Part shown: piece after piece, positions 25,295 through 33,590 of the stretch
Numbering within the stretch: position 1 is the first letter of the stretch
Layout: each line of letters opens with the position of its first letter
DNA from: Rhodococcus sp. Leaf247
Lineage (GTDB): Bacteria > Actinomycetota > Actinomycetes > Mycobacteriales > Mycobacteriaceae
DNA length: 64,000 bases
Direction: 5' to 3'
NCBI RefSeq assembly: GCF_001426185.1
Contig: NZ_LMRP01000002.1
Coordinates: forward strand, 946,144-1,010,143
Notes under the pieces: model-generated
Database searches by the model: none
What the model saw: only the letters and a program-made list of their open reading frames with translations
Told to the model about the DNA's origin: nothing
Made by a program: the position numbers and the translations under genes

Positions 25295-27412
25295 GTGAAC
25301 GAGAACTCCGTGTGGGACCGCATCGCCGGACTGGTGTCCGGACGCCGATCCTGGATCGTCGCCCTCCTCGTCGTGCTCGCATCGGGCGGGTTCATGGGCG
25401 CGATCGGCAGCAATTCCGCCGCCGAGAGTTCGCCCACCTCCCTGTCGGCGGATGCCGAGTCAGCACAGGTCGACGCACTCCTGCAGGACTTCCCCGACGC
25501 CGACCTGTCACCGGTCATTCTCGTGGCGACCCGTACCGACGGTGGCGCGCTGTCCGAGCAGGACCTGGCGGACGTCGCAGCCGCGCGGGAGCGGATGAAC
25601 GCCGTCGACAGAGGCGTCGATCCGTCGGTGCAGGACGCCCCCGTCATCCCCGCACCCGACGGCGAAGCAGCCATCGCGCCCGTCCAAGTGTCGACGGAAG
25701 CGAACGGCGCCGGCTTGGCCGAGTTGGTCACCGATCTCCGGTCCGCAGCCACCGACGGCCTGCCCGCGGAACTGACACTCCAGGTCACCGGCGGACCCGC
25801 CTTCGCCGCCGACATCGCCGACTCCTTCTCCGGCGCGAACTTCGTCCTGCTGACTGTCACGGCCCTGGTCGTCGCGCTGCTGCTCATCGCCACCTATCGA
25901 TCACCGGTGCTGTGGCTCGTTCCGCTGCTCGTCGTGGGCTTCGGTGACCGCGTGGCCACGACGGTCGGTACCGCGGTCTCGGACCTGACGGGGCTCTCCT
26001 TCGACGGCAGTACCTCCGGCATCACGAGCGTCCTGGTGTTCGGCGCAGGAACCAACTACGCGCTCCTGCTCATCTCCCGCTACCGCGAGGAACTGCGCCG
26101 CGAGGCAGATCACCGGGTTGCGCTGCGGCATGCCGTCCGACGGGCCGGCCCCGCCATCGTGGCCAGCAACGCGACGGTCGTCCTGGCGCTGCTCACACTC
26201 CTCCTGGGCACCCTGCCCAGTACGCGCAGCCTCGGCGGACTGGCCGCCGCCGGTCTCGTCGTCGCTGCCGTCTTCGTCCTCTTCGTGTTGCCTCCACTGC
26301 TGTCACTGTGTGGCCGGAAGCTGTTCTGGCCGTTCGTTCCTCGCGTCGGCGATCCGGAGCCGACCGAGAAGGGCGTCTTCTTCCGAGTGGCCAACGCCGT
26401 CGGCCGTCGGCCCGGCCGCGCGGCCGTCGTCTCCGTGGTAGCACTGGCCGTCTGCATCCTCGGGCTGATCGGCACGAACGTCGGGCTGTCACAGACCGAG
26501 CAGTTCCGCGTCACCGCCGAATCCGTCGACGGCATCGACACTCTGGCCGACCACTTCCCGGCCGGGCAGTCGGATCCGACGATCGTCGTCGCGAACACCG
26601 ATTCCGCGCAGCAGGTCGAGTCCGCGGTGCGGGGCACCGACGGTGTGGTGTCGGTGACGCAGACCGCCACCTCCGAGACCGGACTCACGGAATTGTCGGT
26701 GGTTCTGGGCGCAGAACCGTCGTCCGACGGCGCGTTCGACGCGGTCCGGAACGTGCGGGCGACGGTCGGAGAGATCCCGGGAGCCGACGCCGTGGTGGGC
26801 GGCAGCGACGCGCAGGCGCTGGACACGTCCGACGCCGCGGCACGCGATCGCCTCGTGATCATTCCCGTGATCCTGCTGGTGGTCCTGCTGGTGCTGATCG
26901 CACTGCTGCGGTCTCTACTGGCGCCGATCGTCCTCGTCGCGACGACGGTCCTCAGCACCCTCGCTGCCCTGGGCGTCGGAAGCTGGGTCAGCCAACACGT
27001 CTTCGGGTTCCCTGCCCTCGGTGACAACGTCCCGCTGTTCGGCTTCCTGTTCCTGGTCGCACTGGGCGTCGACTACACGATCTTCCTGGTGACCAGGGCT
27101 CGTGAGGAGACACCCACTCACGGCACCCGAACGGGGATCGTCCGCGCGGTCGCGTCGACCGGTGCTGTCATCACCAGCGCCGGCATCGTGCTCGCCGCCG
27201 TGTTCGCCGTCCTGGGCGTGCTGCCGCTGATCCTGCTCACCCAGCTGGGCATCGTGGTCGGTCTCGGCATCCTGCTGGACACGTTCGTCGTGCGCACTGT
27301 CGTGATCCCCGCGCTCTTCACTCTCGTCGGGCCCCGCATCTGGTGGCCGACCACACCGGACCCCCACTCCGAAGACAGTCACAGCACCACTCGAGAAGGA
27401 GTTACCCCATGA
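25295..27412 (+). CDS. MMPL-family RND exporter
   Basis: 705 residues with the duplicated RND layout: one helix, a large extracytoplasmic loop, then a five- or six-helix bundle, all repeated. Helix bundles are clear at about 190-350 and 520-690 (FVLLTVTALVVALLLIATYR; LVIIPVILLVVLLVLIALLR). MMPL proton relay features appear as GAGTNYALLLISRYREE and GVDYTIFLVTRAREE. MMPL proteins export lipids or small hydrophobic compounds using the proton gradient. GTG 25295 is the best start. The stop overlaps the lipocalin ATG by ATGA, so exporter and lipocalin are co-translated; MarR is the likely regulator. Confidence 0.9.
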   Translation: MNENSVWDRIAGLVSGRRSWIVALLVVLASGGFMGAIGSNSAAESSPTSLSADAESAQVDALLQDFPDADLSPVILVATRTDGGALSEQDLADVAAARERMNAVDRGVDPSVQDAPVIPAPDGEAAIAPVQVSTEANGAGLAELVTDLRSAATDGLPAELTLQVTGGPAFAADIADSFSGANFVLLTVTALVVALLLIATYRSPVLWLVPLLVVGFGDRVATTVGTAVSDLTGLSFDGSTSGITSVLVFGAGTNYALLLISRYREELRREADHRVALRHAVRRAGPAIVASNATVVLALLTLLLGTLPSTRSLGGLAAAGLVVAAVFVLFVLPPLLSLCGRKLFWPFVPRVGDPEPTEKGVFFRVANAVGRRPGRAAVVSVVALAVCILGLIGTNVGLSQTEQFRVTAESVDGIDTLADHFPAGQSDPTIVVANTDSAQQVESAVRGTDGVVSVTQTATSETGLTELSVVLGAEPSSDGAFDAVRNVRATVGEIPGADAVVGGSDAQALDTSDAAARDRLVIIPVILLVVLLVLIALLRSLLAPIVLVATTVLSTLAALGVGSWVSQHVFGFPALGDNVPLFGFLFLVALGVDYTIFLVTRAREETPTHGTRTGIVRAVASTGAVITSAGIVLAAVFAVLGVLPLILLTQLGIVVGLGILLDTFVVRTVVIPALFTLVGPRIWWPTTPDPHSEDSHSTTREGVTP

Positions 27413-28014
27413 TCCGAAGCATCATCCGCACGGCTGTCGCCGGAGCGCTCGTCACCGGCGCGGTTCTGGCCGGAGGCAGCGCGGCCTCCGCGCAGCCGTT
27501 GTTCGAACCTCTGCAGCCGATCCAGCAGCTCGACGTCCAGCGCTACACGGGTGACTGGTGGCAGATCGCTGCCGTGCCGCAGCCGTTCAACCTCAACTGC
27601 GCCAAGGACACCAGGGCCAACTACCAGCTGCTCGACCCCAGTAACGTGCGCGTGCAGAACAACTGCACTCGCTGGGACGGCGGAGCCAACGAGATCATCG
27701 GCAACGCCCGGGTGAACGATCCGGTCACGCAGGCGCAGCTGCACGTGAGCTTCCCCGGCGTTCCCACCCAGGACAACCCCGAGGGCCCGACCAACTACAT
27801 CGTCACCTACATCGCCGACGACTACTCGTGGGCACTGGTGGGCGACCCGTTCCGCACGTCGGGCTTCGTCCTGTCGCGCTCGCCGCAGGTGAGCACCGAT
27901 CAGTGGAAGCAGATCCGCAGCGTCGTCGAGAGCCGCGGCTACAACGCGTGCCTGCTGCTGACGTCTCCGACCACCGAGGGCAGCAACGAGATCCGCCCGC
28001 TCTGCACGGTCTGA
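27409..28014 (+). CDS. Secreted lipocalin-family protein
   Basis: 201 residues. A Sec signal peptide (RTAVAGALVTGAVLAGG, cleavage near ASAQP) precedes a bacterial lipocalin (Blc-like) domain: the first-strand motif is DVQRYTGDWWQIAAVPQ, followed by FNLNCAKDTRANYQLLD, the ligand barrel, NYIVTYIADDYSWALVGDP and a C-terminal helix. Four Cys can form disulfides. No lipobox is present, so it is free outside the membrane. GAAGGAG lies 7 nt before ATG. Coupled to the MMPL exporter, it may accept or carry the exported hydrophobic molecule; this is inference. Confidence 0.88.
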   Translation: MIRSIIRTAVAGALVTGAVLAGGSAASAQPLFEPLQPIQQLDVQRYTGDWWQIAAVPQPFNLNCAKDTRANYQLLDPSNVRVQNNCTRWDGGANEIIGNARVNDPVTQAQLHVSFPGVPTQDNPEGPTNYIVTYIADDYSWALVGDPFRTSGFVLSRSPQVSTDQWKQIRSVVESRGYNACLLLTSPTTEGSNEIRPLCTV

Positions 28015-28024
28015 TCGATCCCCG

Positions 28025-28058
28025 CTCGCCGTTCGGCTCAGTCGGGCCGAACGGTGAG
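28025..28058. terminator. Shared convergent terminator hairpin
   Basis: 13-bp stem with one G-T wobble, ctcgccgttcggc (28025-28037) and gccgaacggtgag (28046-28058), 8-nt loop. It lies between the lipocalin stop and the minus-strand USP gene and overlaps the last USP codons. No T-run. Confidence 0.6.
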
Positions 28059-28394
28059 AACCGGGACCGGTGACGTCATCAGCAGTCGCTGACTGACGCT
28101 GCCCAGCAATGCTTTTCCGACGCGACTGCGCTTCTTGATACCGATCACCAGGCGCGTCACCTGCGGGTGCGCATCGATCTCGTCGATGACCGCCACCACA
28201 GGATCGCGGTCCTCGCGCCCGGCGCGCTCGATCACGCGCACCGGTACGTCGTCGTCGAGGTCGCCGGTGTCGAGCGCTCCGAGAGTCAGGTTCACCGCGA
28301 TCACGTCGGTGTCCAGCATGCGTGCTTCACGCACGCCCTCCCTCAATGCGTGACGCCCCTCGTCGCTGTCGGTCACTGCTACCAGCACTGCCAT
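28038..28394 (-). CDS. Universal stress protein (UspA family)
   Basis: 118 residues, one Usp domain, shorter than the usual 140-150. The ATP-binding signature G-X2-G-X9-G-S/T is present as GIKKRSRVGKALLGSVSQRLL followed by SPVPVLTVRP, and the N-terminal strand is MAVLVAVTDSDEGRHALREG. ATP binding is therefore likely. USPs accumulate in stress and persistence and modulate metabolism by unclear means. It starts 33 bp downstream of the sugar porter stop on the same strand, so the two may share a transcript. Confidence 0.9.
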   Translation of the reverse strand: MAVLVAVTDSDEGRHALREGVREARMLDTDVIAVNLTLGALDTGDLDDDVPVRVIERAGREDRDPVVAVIDEIDAHPQVTRLVIGIKKRSRVGKALLGSVSQRLLMTSPVPVLTVRPD

Positions 28395-28427
28395 GACGTG
28401 TCACCTACCTTTCGTGTGTCGGTCGTG

Positions 28428-29843
28428 TCAGGAGTATTCGCGGCGGAAGCGAGCTTCCAAGTGTTCCAGACTCTGGCCGCGGGTCTCGGGCACCTGGGTG
28501 ACGATGAAGACCATGGCCAGAATGCCGAGTCCGACGAAGATGAAGAACGTCGGCGCGATGCCCAGCGCCTCCACCACCGGTGGGAATGCCAGTGCGACCG
28601 CAGCATTGGCGATCCAGAGCATGAACACACAGACACCGATGGCGAAGCTGCGGATCTTCAACGGGAAGATCTCCGCGAGCATCAGCCACACCAGCGGCCC
28701 GATGGTCCCCTGCATGCAGAAGACGAAGAGAACGACGAAGACGAGGATGAAGTAGGCCTTCGCGGTGCCGTCGGGAAGCAGAAGGGCCGACAGCCCGACC
28801 AGCAGATGGAAGAACGTCGTCAGCGAGAACCCCGCGATCAGCATCGTGCGACGGTTCACCCTGTTCATGATGAACAGTCCGACGGTGATGCCGAGGACAC
28901 TGAACAGACCGTTGAGCGTGTTCGCGAGAATTGCTGCGCTGCTGGAGAACCCGGCATCACCGAGCAGCTGGGTGCCGTAGTACATCACGGAGTTGATGCC
29001 GGTGAACTGCTGGAAGACACCGAGTCCGACGCCGATGAAGATCAACCGTCTGATCCACCGCACGGACAGGTCTGCCGCTCCGCCGGTCTGGGAGAGCTTC
29101 TCCTCCTCGGCGAGCGCGTGGACTTCTGCCATCTCGGCCTCGGCGCGTTCCGGTGAGCGCACCTGCTTCAGCACGGCCAACGCGTCGTCGTCCCTGCCCT
29201 GCGAGACCAACCAGCGCGGACTTTCGGGCATGCGCAGCATCCCGAAGAAGAGAGCGAAGGCCGGTAGCACCGCGACCAGAAGCATGTACCGCCAGACGGA
29301 CTCGTGGTCGCCCCAGATATTGAAGATCAGGGCGTTGATGACGAAAGCGGCGAACTGGCCACTGACGATCATGACCTCGTTACGGGTGACCAGTGAGCCG
29401 CGGCGCTCGAACGGTGAGACCTCCGAGAGGTACACCGGCACCGTCGCGGATGCGCCACCGACGGCCAGGCCGAGGACGAAGCGGAACACCGCGAGTACTT
29501 CCCACGACGGCGCGAGAACACATCCGAGCGTGCCGAGGACGAAGACGCCCGCCAGCATCAGGATGTTGTGGCGACGCCCGTACTTGTCCGACAGCCGGCC
29601 TCCGACCAGGGCGCCGATCGCCGCTCCGAAGATCAGGATGCTGACGACGAACCCCTCGGTGAACGACGTCAGGGACAGGTCCTCCTTCAGCGGCTCCAGC
29701 GCGCCGTTGATGACGCCGGTGTCGTAGCCGAAGAGCAGACCACCGAAGGTCGCCACGACGGCGATGACCCCGAGTCGTCGTGAATGCGGGCCGGGAGAGT
29801 CGGCCGGGAGCGAACTTCCCGTACCGGTGACTTGCGAAGACAT
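28428..29843 (-). CDS. MFS sugar porter (sugar/myo-inositol:H+ symporter family)
   Basis: 471 residues with 12 predicted helices. Sugar-porter marks are FGYDTGVINGAL in helix 1, GGRLSDKYGRR (motif A), RFVLGLAVGGASATVPVYLSE, PESPRWLVSQGR at the end of the N-half, QQFTGINSVMYYG in helix 7 and PETRGQSLEHLE at the C-terminus. The helix 1 and helix 7 signatures resemble XylE/GalP and inositol carriers, so proton-coupled monosaccharide or polyol uptake is expected; the exact sugar is not predictable. A strong palindrome upstream (29900-29915) may be its operator. No sugar kinase or catabolic genes are adjacent. Confidence 0.9.
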   Translation of the reverse strand: MSSQVTGTGSSLPADSPGPHSRRLGVIAVVATFGGLLFGYDTGVINGALEPLKEDLSLTSFTEGFVVSILIFGAAIGALVGGRLSDKYGRRHNILMLAGVFVLGTLGCVLAPSWEVLAVFRFVLGLAVGGASATVPVYLSEVSPFERRGSLVTRNEVMIVSGQFAAFVINALIFNIWGDHESVWRYMLLVAVLPAFALFFGMLRMPESPRWLVSQGRDDDALAVLKQVRSPERAEAEMAEVHALAEEEKLSQTGGAADLSVRWIRRLIFIGVGLGVFQQFTGINSVMYYGTQLLGDAGFSSSAAILANTLNGLFSVLGITVGLFIMNRVNRRTMLIAGFSLTTFFHLLVGLSALLLPDGTAKAYFILVFVVLFVFCMQGTIGPLVWLMLAEIFPLKIRSFAIGVCVFMLWIANAAVALAFPPVVEALGIAPTFFIFVGLGILAMVFIVTQVPETRGQSLEHLEARFRREYS

Positions 29844-29899
29844 GACATCCCATCGTCGGCGTGTGGCCTCCAGCCCTGCGAGGCGCTCAATCCATGTCT

Positions 29900-29915
29900 G
29901 TATGTCTTAACATAC
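29900..29915. promoter_or_regulatory. Candidate operator upstream of the sugar porter
   Basis: Perfect palindrome gtatgt-ctta-acatac, with a direct repeat of atgtct at 29894 and 29902. AT-rich and 57 bp upstream of the porter start codon. Spacing resembles GntR/LacI-type sites, but no regulator gene is next to it, so the binder is unknown. Confidence 0.45.
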
Positions 29916-30033
29916 TTCGTCGGCGATGAGAAGTGGGTCACATCAAAATCCCCTCTGCACGCCGTCGGCGCGGCGGGTACTCTCTCAGTTGTTCAACTAT
30001 TCAGTAGATGAGAGTGTTCGGAGGGGACCATTC

Positions 30034-30180
30034 ATGTCGACATCACCCGACGATCGCGAGCACGACAGACCCGAGAAGAGGCGTGCAGCGCCCTCGTCGT
30101 TCGTCCAACTCTTCTACGACGCCACCGTCGACGCTCACGCGTCGGCGGAGTCCCCGAACGCCGGGGACATGCGTTCGTAG
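30034..30180 (+). CDS. Possible 48-residue small protein
   Basis: ATG 30034 has a strong GGAGGGG ribosome binding site 7 nt upstream and is preceded by an AT-rich stretch with GTTGTTCAAC (29990-29999), suggesting a promoter. The product is hydrophilic and charged (DDREHDRPEKRRAA) with one short hydrophobic patch (FVQLFYDATV). Its 3' part overlaps, antisense, the last codons of the glycosyltransferase gene ending at 30135. It could be a leader peptide, a real small protein or a remnant. No family recognised. Confidence 0.35.
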   Translation: MSTSPDDREHDRPEKRRAAPSSFVQLFYDATVDAHASAESPNAGDMRS

Positions 30181-31220
30181 AACTCCAGATGCCGGGCTGC
30201 CGCGTCGTCCCAGTCCGCTGCGGCGGCGAGCGCACGTCCAGCCACTGCCCGATCGCTGGAGCCCATCGCATCCTCGAGCGCCTCGGCCGTCTCCTCGGCG
30301 TCGCCTCCGTACCGCACCGCGTCGCCGAACACTTCCCGGAAGACCGGGAGGTCTCGCACCACCACGGGAACCGACGCGGCGAGAGCCTCCATCGCGGCGA
30401 GGCCGAATCCCTCCTTCGTGGACAGGAACGCGAACGCCGACGCCCCGGCGACGAGGGACGGAAGCACATCGTTGTCGACGGTCCCCATCACGACGGGGGC
30501 CACCGCGGCCCGGCCCGCACGCGCATCGAACTCCGCCCGGTATCCGCGGTAGTCGAACAGCGTCTCACCGCCGGCGAAGACCAGTCGGACGTCGGGATGG
30601 CGGTGCTGGAGAACGGCATAGGCGTCGAGCAGATCGATGCTGCCCTTCCGCGGCTCGATGCCGCCGACGGCCAGGACGTACCTGCCCAGGCGCGCACGCC
30701 AGTCGTCACCCCGCGCCGACGCGAACCTCACGTGGTCCACCCCGTTCGGGATGACCGTCGGCTCGAAACCCCAGCCGGCCCGGACCTCGTCGGCCACGGC
30801 CCGCGAGACGCAGATATGGGCGTAGGGCTCGACGATCGCGCGTTCGTGACACGCCGCCAGCTCGGGTGTCGTGAAGTTCTCGAGGTGGTGGATCGTGCGG
30901 ATGCACCGTCCGACAGCGTTGGCCGTGATGCAGTCCTGCGCGTGCACGATGTCGGCGTCGGCCGGGTCGAACGCCTCGCGCATCACCCGGATCGAGCGGA
31001 GGATGCGCTCGCCCACCGACTCGTCGTCACGCGGGGGGAACGGAACCAACCGCACCCGGACCGACGGGTCGACGGTGCGGTAGAAACCCTCGTCTCCGCC
31101 GCGAGCCAGAGACCACACGGTGACCTCGGCTCCGGCCCGCGAGAGGGCTTCGGCCAGTTCGACGGTGTGCACCACTCCGCCGCGCGGCTTCGTCGAGTAG
31201 GTCAGAAGTGCGATGCGCAC
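30135..31220 (-). CDS. MSMEG_0565-family glycosyltransferase (GT4 type)
   Basis: 361 residues from GTG 31220 with GGGAGG 4 nt upstream. GT-B fold: N-terminal MRIALLTYSTKPRGGVVHTV, acceptor-domain GWGFEPTVIPNGVDH, then the donor nucleotide-sugar domain with VGGIEPRKGSIDLLDAY and the E-X7-E motif in STKEGFGLAAMEAL. It likely uses a UDP- or GDP-sugar with a retaining mechanism. It is the last gene of the Nit1C-type operon and overlaps the preceding nitrilase-like gene by 19 nt. The presence of a glycosyltransferase implies the pathway product, or a carrier of it, is glycosylated. Confidence 0.88.
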   Translation of the reverse strand: MRIALLTYSTKPRGGVVHTVELAEALSRAGAEVTVWSLARGGDEGFYRTVDPSVRVRLVPFPPRDDESVGERILRSIRVMREAFDPADADIVHAQDCITANAVGRCIRTIHHLENFTTPELAACHERAIVEPYAHICVSRAVADEVRAGWGFEPTVIPNGVDHVRFASARGDDWRARLGRYVLAVGGIEPRKGSIDLLDAYAVLQHRHPDVRLVFAGGETLFDYRGYRAEFDARAGRAAVAPVVMGTVDNDVLPSLVAGASAFAFLSTKEGFGLAAMEALAASVPVVVRDLPVFREVFGDAVRYGGDAEETAEALEDAMGSSDRAVAGRALAAAADWDDAAARHLEFYERMSPAFGDSADA

Positions 31221-32053
31221 GAGACCTCCCGGTGATACGCGTCGGGGCGCCGCTCGTCGAGATGGCGCAACACCCTCCGCGCGCGGTCCACCTCCGCATC
31301 GACATCGATGTCGCAACACGCCAGCCCGCCCTTGTCGCGGGTACGGCAGAGTACGTCGCCGCCGGGGCCCACCACTTTCGCCTGCCCGAGGAAGCGCAAC
31401 GAGCCCATCACCCCCGTGTGGTTCGAGGACAGCAACACGACCTGGTTCTCCGCGGCACGTGCGGCGTCGTAGAGGTCGAACAGACGGGACTGCCTGTCGT
31501 TGGCCAACTTCGACGCTCGATCGGTCACACTGGCGGGCCACGCCGACAGCGCCGCGACGATACGCGCGCCGTCCAGCGCCAACGTGCGCGACGACTCGGG
31601 GAACGTCTTGTCGTAGTCGATCAGCATGCCCATCCGCCCCACCGGTGTGTCGAACGCCGAGAAGCCGTTTCCCGCCGAATATGCCAGGGACTCCCCGGCA
31701 GGCTGGTGCACCTTGCGGTGACTCCCCAACACGCCGTCACCGGTAAGGCACACCGCGGCGTTGTACCGCTGATCTCCGGCCCGCTCGGTGTAGCCGACGC
31801 ACACGGTCATCGAGCGCGCCGCGGCCGCGATGCCGGACAGTTCCGGACCGTCCTCGTCCAGAGCGGGCGGCAACTCGTCCAGGTCCGGGTTGTTCAGATC
31901 GCCGATGTACCCACCGAGACACGCGTCGGGAAGCACCAGGAGGTCGATCTTGCGATCGTGCGCATGACCGATGATGCCCAGGATCTTCTCCAGAGACCGT
32001 TCGACGTCCCTGCCGAAATGACCTGCGAGCGCCGCTGCTCGGATGGGGGCCAC
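31202..32053 (-). CDS. Nitrilase-superfamily paralogue with altered catalytic triad
   Basis: 283 residues, clearly homologous to the nitrilase at 33583. The family needs Glu-Lys-Cys. Here K114 is kept (GSHRKVHQP), but the Glu position is D43 (LVLPDACLGGY; active paralogue LVLPEACLGGY) and the Cys position is D146 (GMLIDYDKTF; paralogue GMQICYDKAF). The codons read gac at both sites, so this is not an ambiguity. Without the nucleophilic Cys, thioester chemistry is impossible; it may be a binding subunit, a regulator or a new activity. The rest of the fold, including QVVLLSSNHTG, is intact. GTG start 8 nt after the oxidoreductase stop. Confidence 0.88.
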   Translation of the reverse strand: MAPIRAAALAGHFGRDVERSLEKILGIIGHAHDRKIDLLVLPDACLGGYIGDLNNPDLDELPPALDEDGPELSGIAAAARSMTVCVGYTERAGDQRYNAAVCLTGDGVLGSHRKVHQPAGESLAYSAGNGFSAFDTPVGRMGMLIDYDKTFPESSRTLALDGARIVAALSAWPASVTDRASKLANDRQSRLFDLYDAARAAENQVVLLSSNHTGVMGSLRFLGQAKVVGPGGDVLCRTRDKGGLACCDIDVDAEVDRARRVLRHLDERRPDAYHREVSCASHF

Positions 32054-32061
32054 CGGTGCAC

Positions 32062-33309
32062 TCAGACTCGCGCCGGCACGCGTGCGCCGGCCGCCACCTG
32101 CTCGCCCAGGTATTCGGCATCGCGCGCCACCGCCGCGAAACGTCCGGAGCCCCAGGTGTTCTGCCAGGGCAGGCCGAGGAAGTACAGGCCCGGAGCCGCG
32201 GTCACCCCGCGTGTGTGGGCCGGGTGACCCTCACCGTCGAACACACCCACCTTCAGCCACCGGTAGTCGCGTCGGAAACCGACGGCCCACACGATGGACG
32301 TGACTCCCTCGGCCGCGAGGTCGAGTTCCGTGGGTTCGACCTCCGGCCGCCACACCGGCGTGTACCGCTCCTCGACGGGAGCATCGAGACCCGCCCTGGC
32401 GATGTACGCGTCGATGTCGTTCTTGATGCCCTCGGACACGGCATCGGCAGCGTCGAGCGACTGTTCGAGGGTCTGCGCGAAGTGCAGCCGACCGTCCTGG
32501 TCGACGTCGGTGAGACGGCCGTAGAGCCGCATGCCGTCCACCGCGAACGCCCGCAGGTCGATGTCGCGTCCACCGTCACGGCCCGTGACGTAGTGGTTGG
32601 TGCTCTCCCGCTTCGACAGTCCACCGGCATGGGCGGAGATGGAGACGTCGTACACCCCCATGTCCTGCAGCCACGCGACACAGTCGCGCCCTCGGTAGAA
32701 CCGTGCCACCCGGGGAGCGGATCCGGCGACGAGGTGCACCTGGCGGCCCTCGAGATGGAGGTCTTCGGCGATCTGTGCCCCGGACTGCCCGGTGCCGACC
32801 ACCAGGACTCCGCCGGCAGGCAGTGCGCTCGCGCTCCGGTACGCCGACGAGTGGATCTGCGTGATCGACGGCGGAATGCGTTCGGCGAGTCGAGGCATCG
32901 ACGGGATGTGGTACCCACCGACGGCTACCACGACCTGATCCGCCGTCATCGCACCTGACGAAGTAGAGACCGAATACCCGCCCCGGGGGCGCTGCTGGAC
33001 GTTCAGGACGGTGACGTGCTCGCGTACCGGCGCATCGAAGGACTCCGCGTACCGACGCACGAAGTCGTACACCAGATCCCGGGTCATGAACCCGTCGGGA
33101 TCGTCACCGTCGTACGCGTAGCCCGGCAGTACGCACTGCCAGTTCGGCGTCACCAACGTGAAGTTGTCCCAGCGACCGTCGAGCCATTCGTGCGCGACGG
33201 TGTCGCGCTCCAGGACGACGTGGTCGATGCCGCGGCGAGTCAGGTGCCAGCTCATCGACAGCCCGGCCTGCCCCGCACCGATGACGATCGCGCTGTGATG
33301 TTCGCTCAT
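32062..33309 (-). CDS. MSMEG_0569-family flavin-dependent oxidoreductase
   Basis: 415 residues. FAD-binding Rossmann GAGQAGLSMS at 11-20 and a second nucleotide-binding GTGQSGAQ near 180 for NADPH, the layout of flavin-containing monooxygenases. Motifs RWDNFTLVTPNWQCVLPG and FLGLPWQNTWGSGR are typical of this cluster-specific family. It should oxidise a small nitrogen or carbon centre using NADPH and oxygen. ATG 33309 overlaps the upstream stop by ATGA. In Nit1C clusters tied to cyanide assimilation this protein corresponds to the monooxygenase component (NitH in that nomenclature, from memory). Confidence 0.9.
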   Translation of the reverse strand: MSEHHSAIVIGAGQAGLSMSWHLTRRGIDHVVLERDTVAHEWLDGRWDNFTLVTPNWQCVLPGYAYDGDDPDGFMTRDLVYDFVRRYAESFDAPVREHVTVLNVQQRPRGGYSVSTSSGAMTADQVVVAVGGYHIPSMPRLAERIPPSITQIHSSAYRSASALPAGGVLVVGTGQSGAQIAEDLHLEGRQVHLVAGSAPRVARFYRGRDCVAWLQDMGVYDVSISAHAGGLSKRESTNHYVTGRDGGRDIDLRAFAVDGMRLYGRLTDVDQDGRLHFAQTLEQSLDAADAVSEGIKNDIDAYIARAGLDAPVEERYTPVWRPEVEPTELDLAAEGVTSIVWAVGFRRDYRWLKVGVFDGEGHPAHTRGVTAAPGLYFLGLPWQNTWGSGRFAAVARDAEYLGEQVAAGARVPARV

Positions 33310-33590
33310 CGCGGGCCTCCCAGGTCGAGAACTCGGACCGTGCCCGAGTCGAATGCTGCTGCGGTGGTCTCGATCTCCCGTAGCGTGGCCGCGGCCGAGG
33401 TGCACGCGAAGCCGAACTTGGCCATCACCCGATCGCTCGCCTCCGTCAGCGCCGTCCTGCTGCGCTGGACGAAGTCGACGATCTCGTAACGGTCGCCCAC
33501 CGTCAGGTGGTCGCGGACGACCAACGACGGTGAATAGCACTGCTGTCGAAGCCCGTTGGGCCAGAGCACGGTGAACGTCATCTCAGGCAC
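33306..33590 (-). CDS. MSMEG_0570-family nitrogen starvation response protein
   Basis: 94 residues: FTVLWPNGLRQQCYSPSLVV, then a helical middle (EIVDFVQRSRTALTEASDRV) and a short C-terminal tail. It is recognised as the small conserved member of MSMEG_0565-0572 / Nit1C clusters; cyanobacterial relatives respond to nitrogen starvation. No catalytic motif is visible, though FACTSAAATLREIE is well kept and has one Cys. It overlaps the nitrilase stop by 8 nt (GTG 33590; ATG 33581 is an alternative) and the oxidoreductase start by 4 nt. Biochemical role unknown. Confidence 0.82.
   Translation of the reverse strand: MPEMTFTVLWPNGLRQQCYSPSLVVRDHLTVGDRYEIVDFVQRSRTALTEASDRVMAKFGFACTSAAATLREIETTAAAFDSGTVRVLDLGGPR

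Noticed and set aside
30034..30180. Small plus-strand frame as the start of a longer regulator gene
   Set aside because: The frame stops at 30180 and no regulator domain is visible; kept only as a low-confidence small protein.
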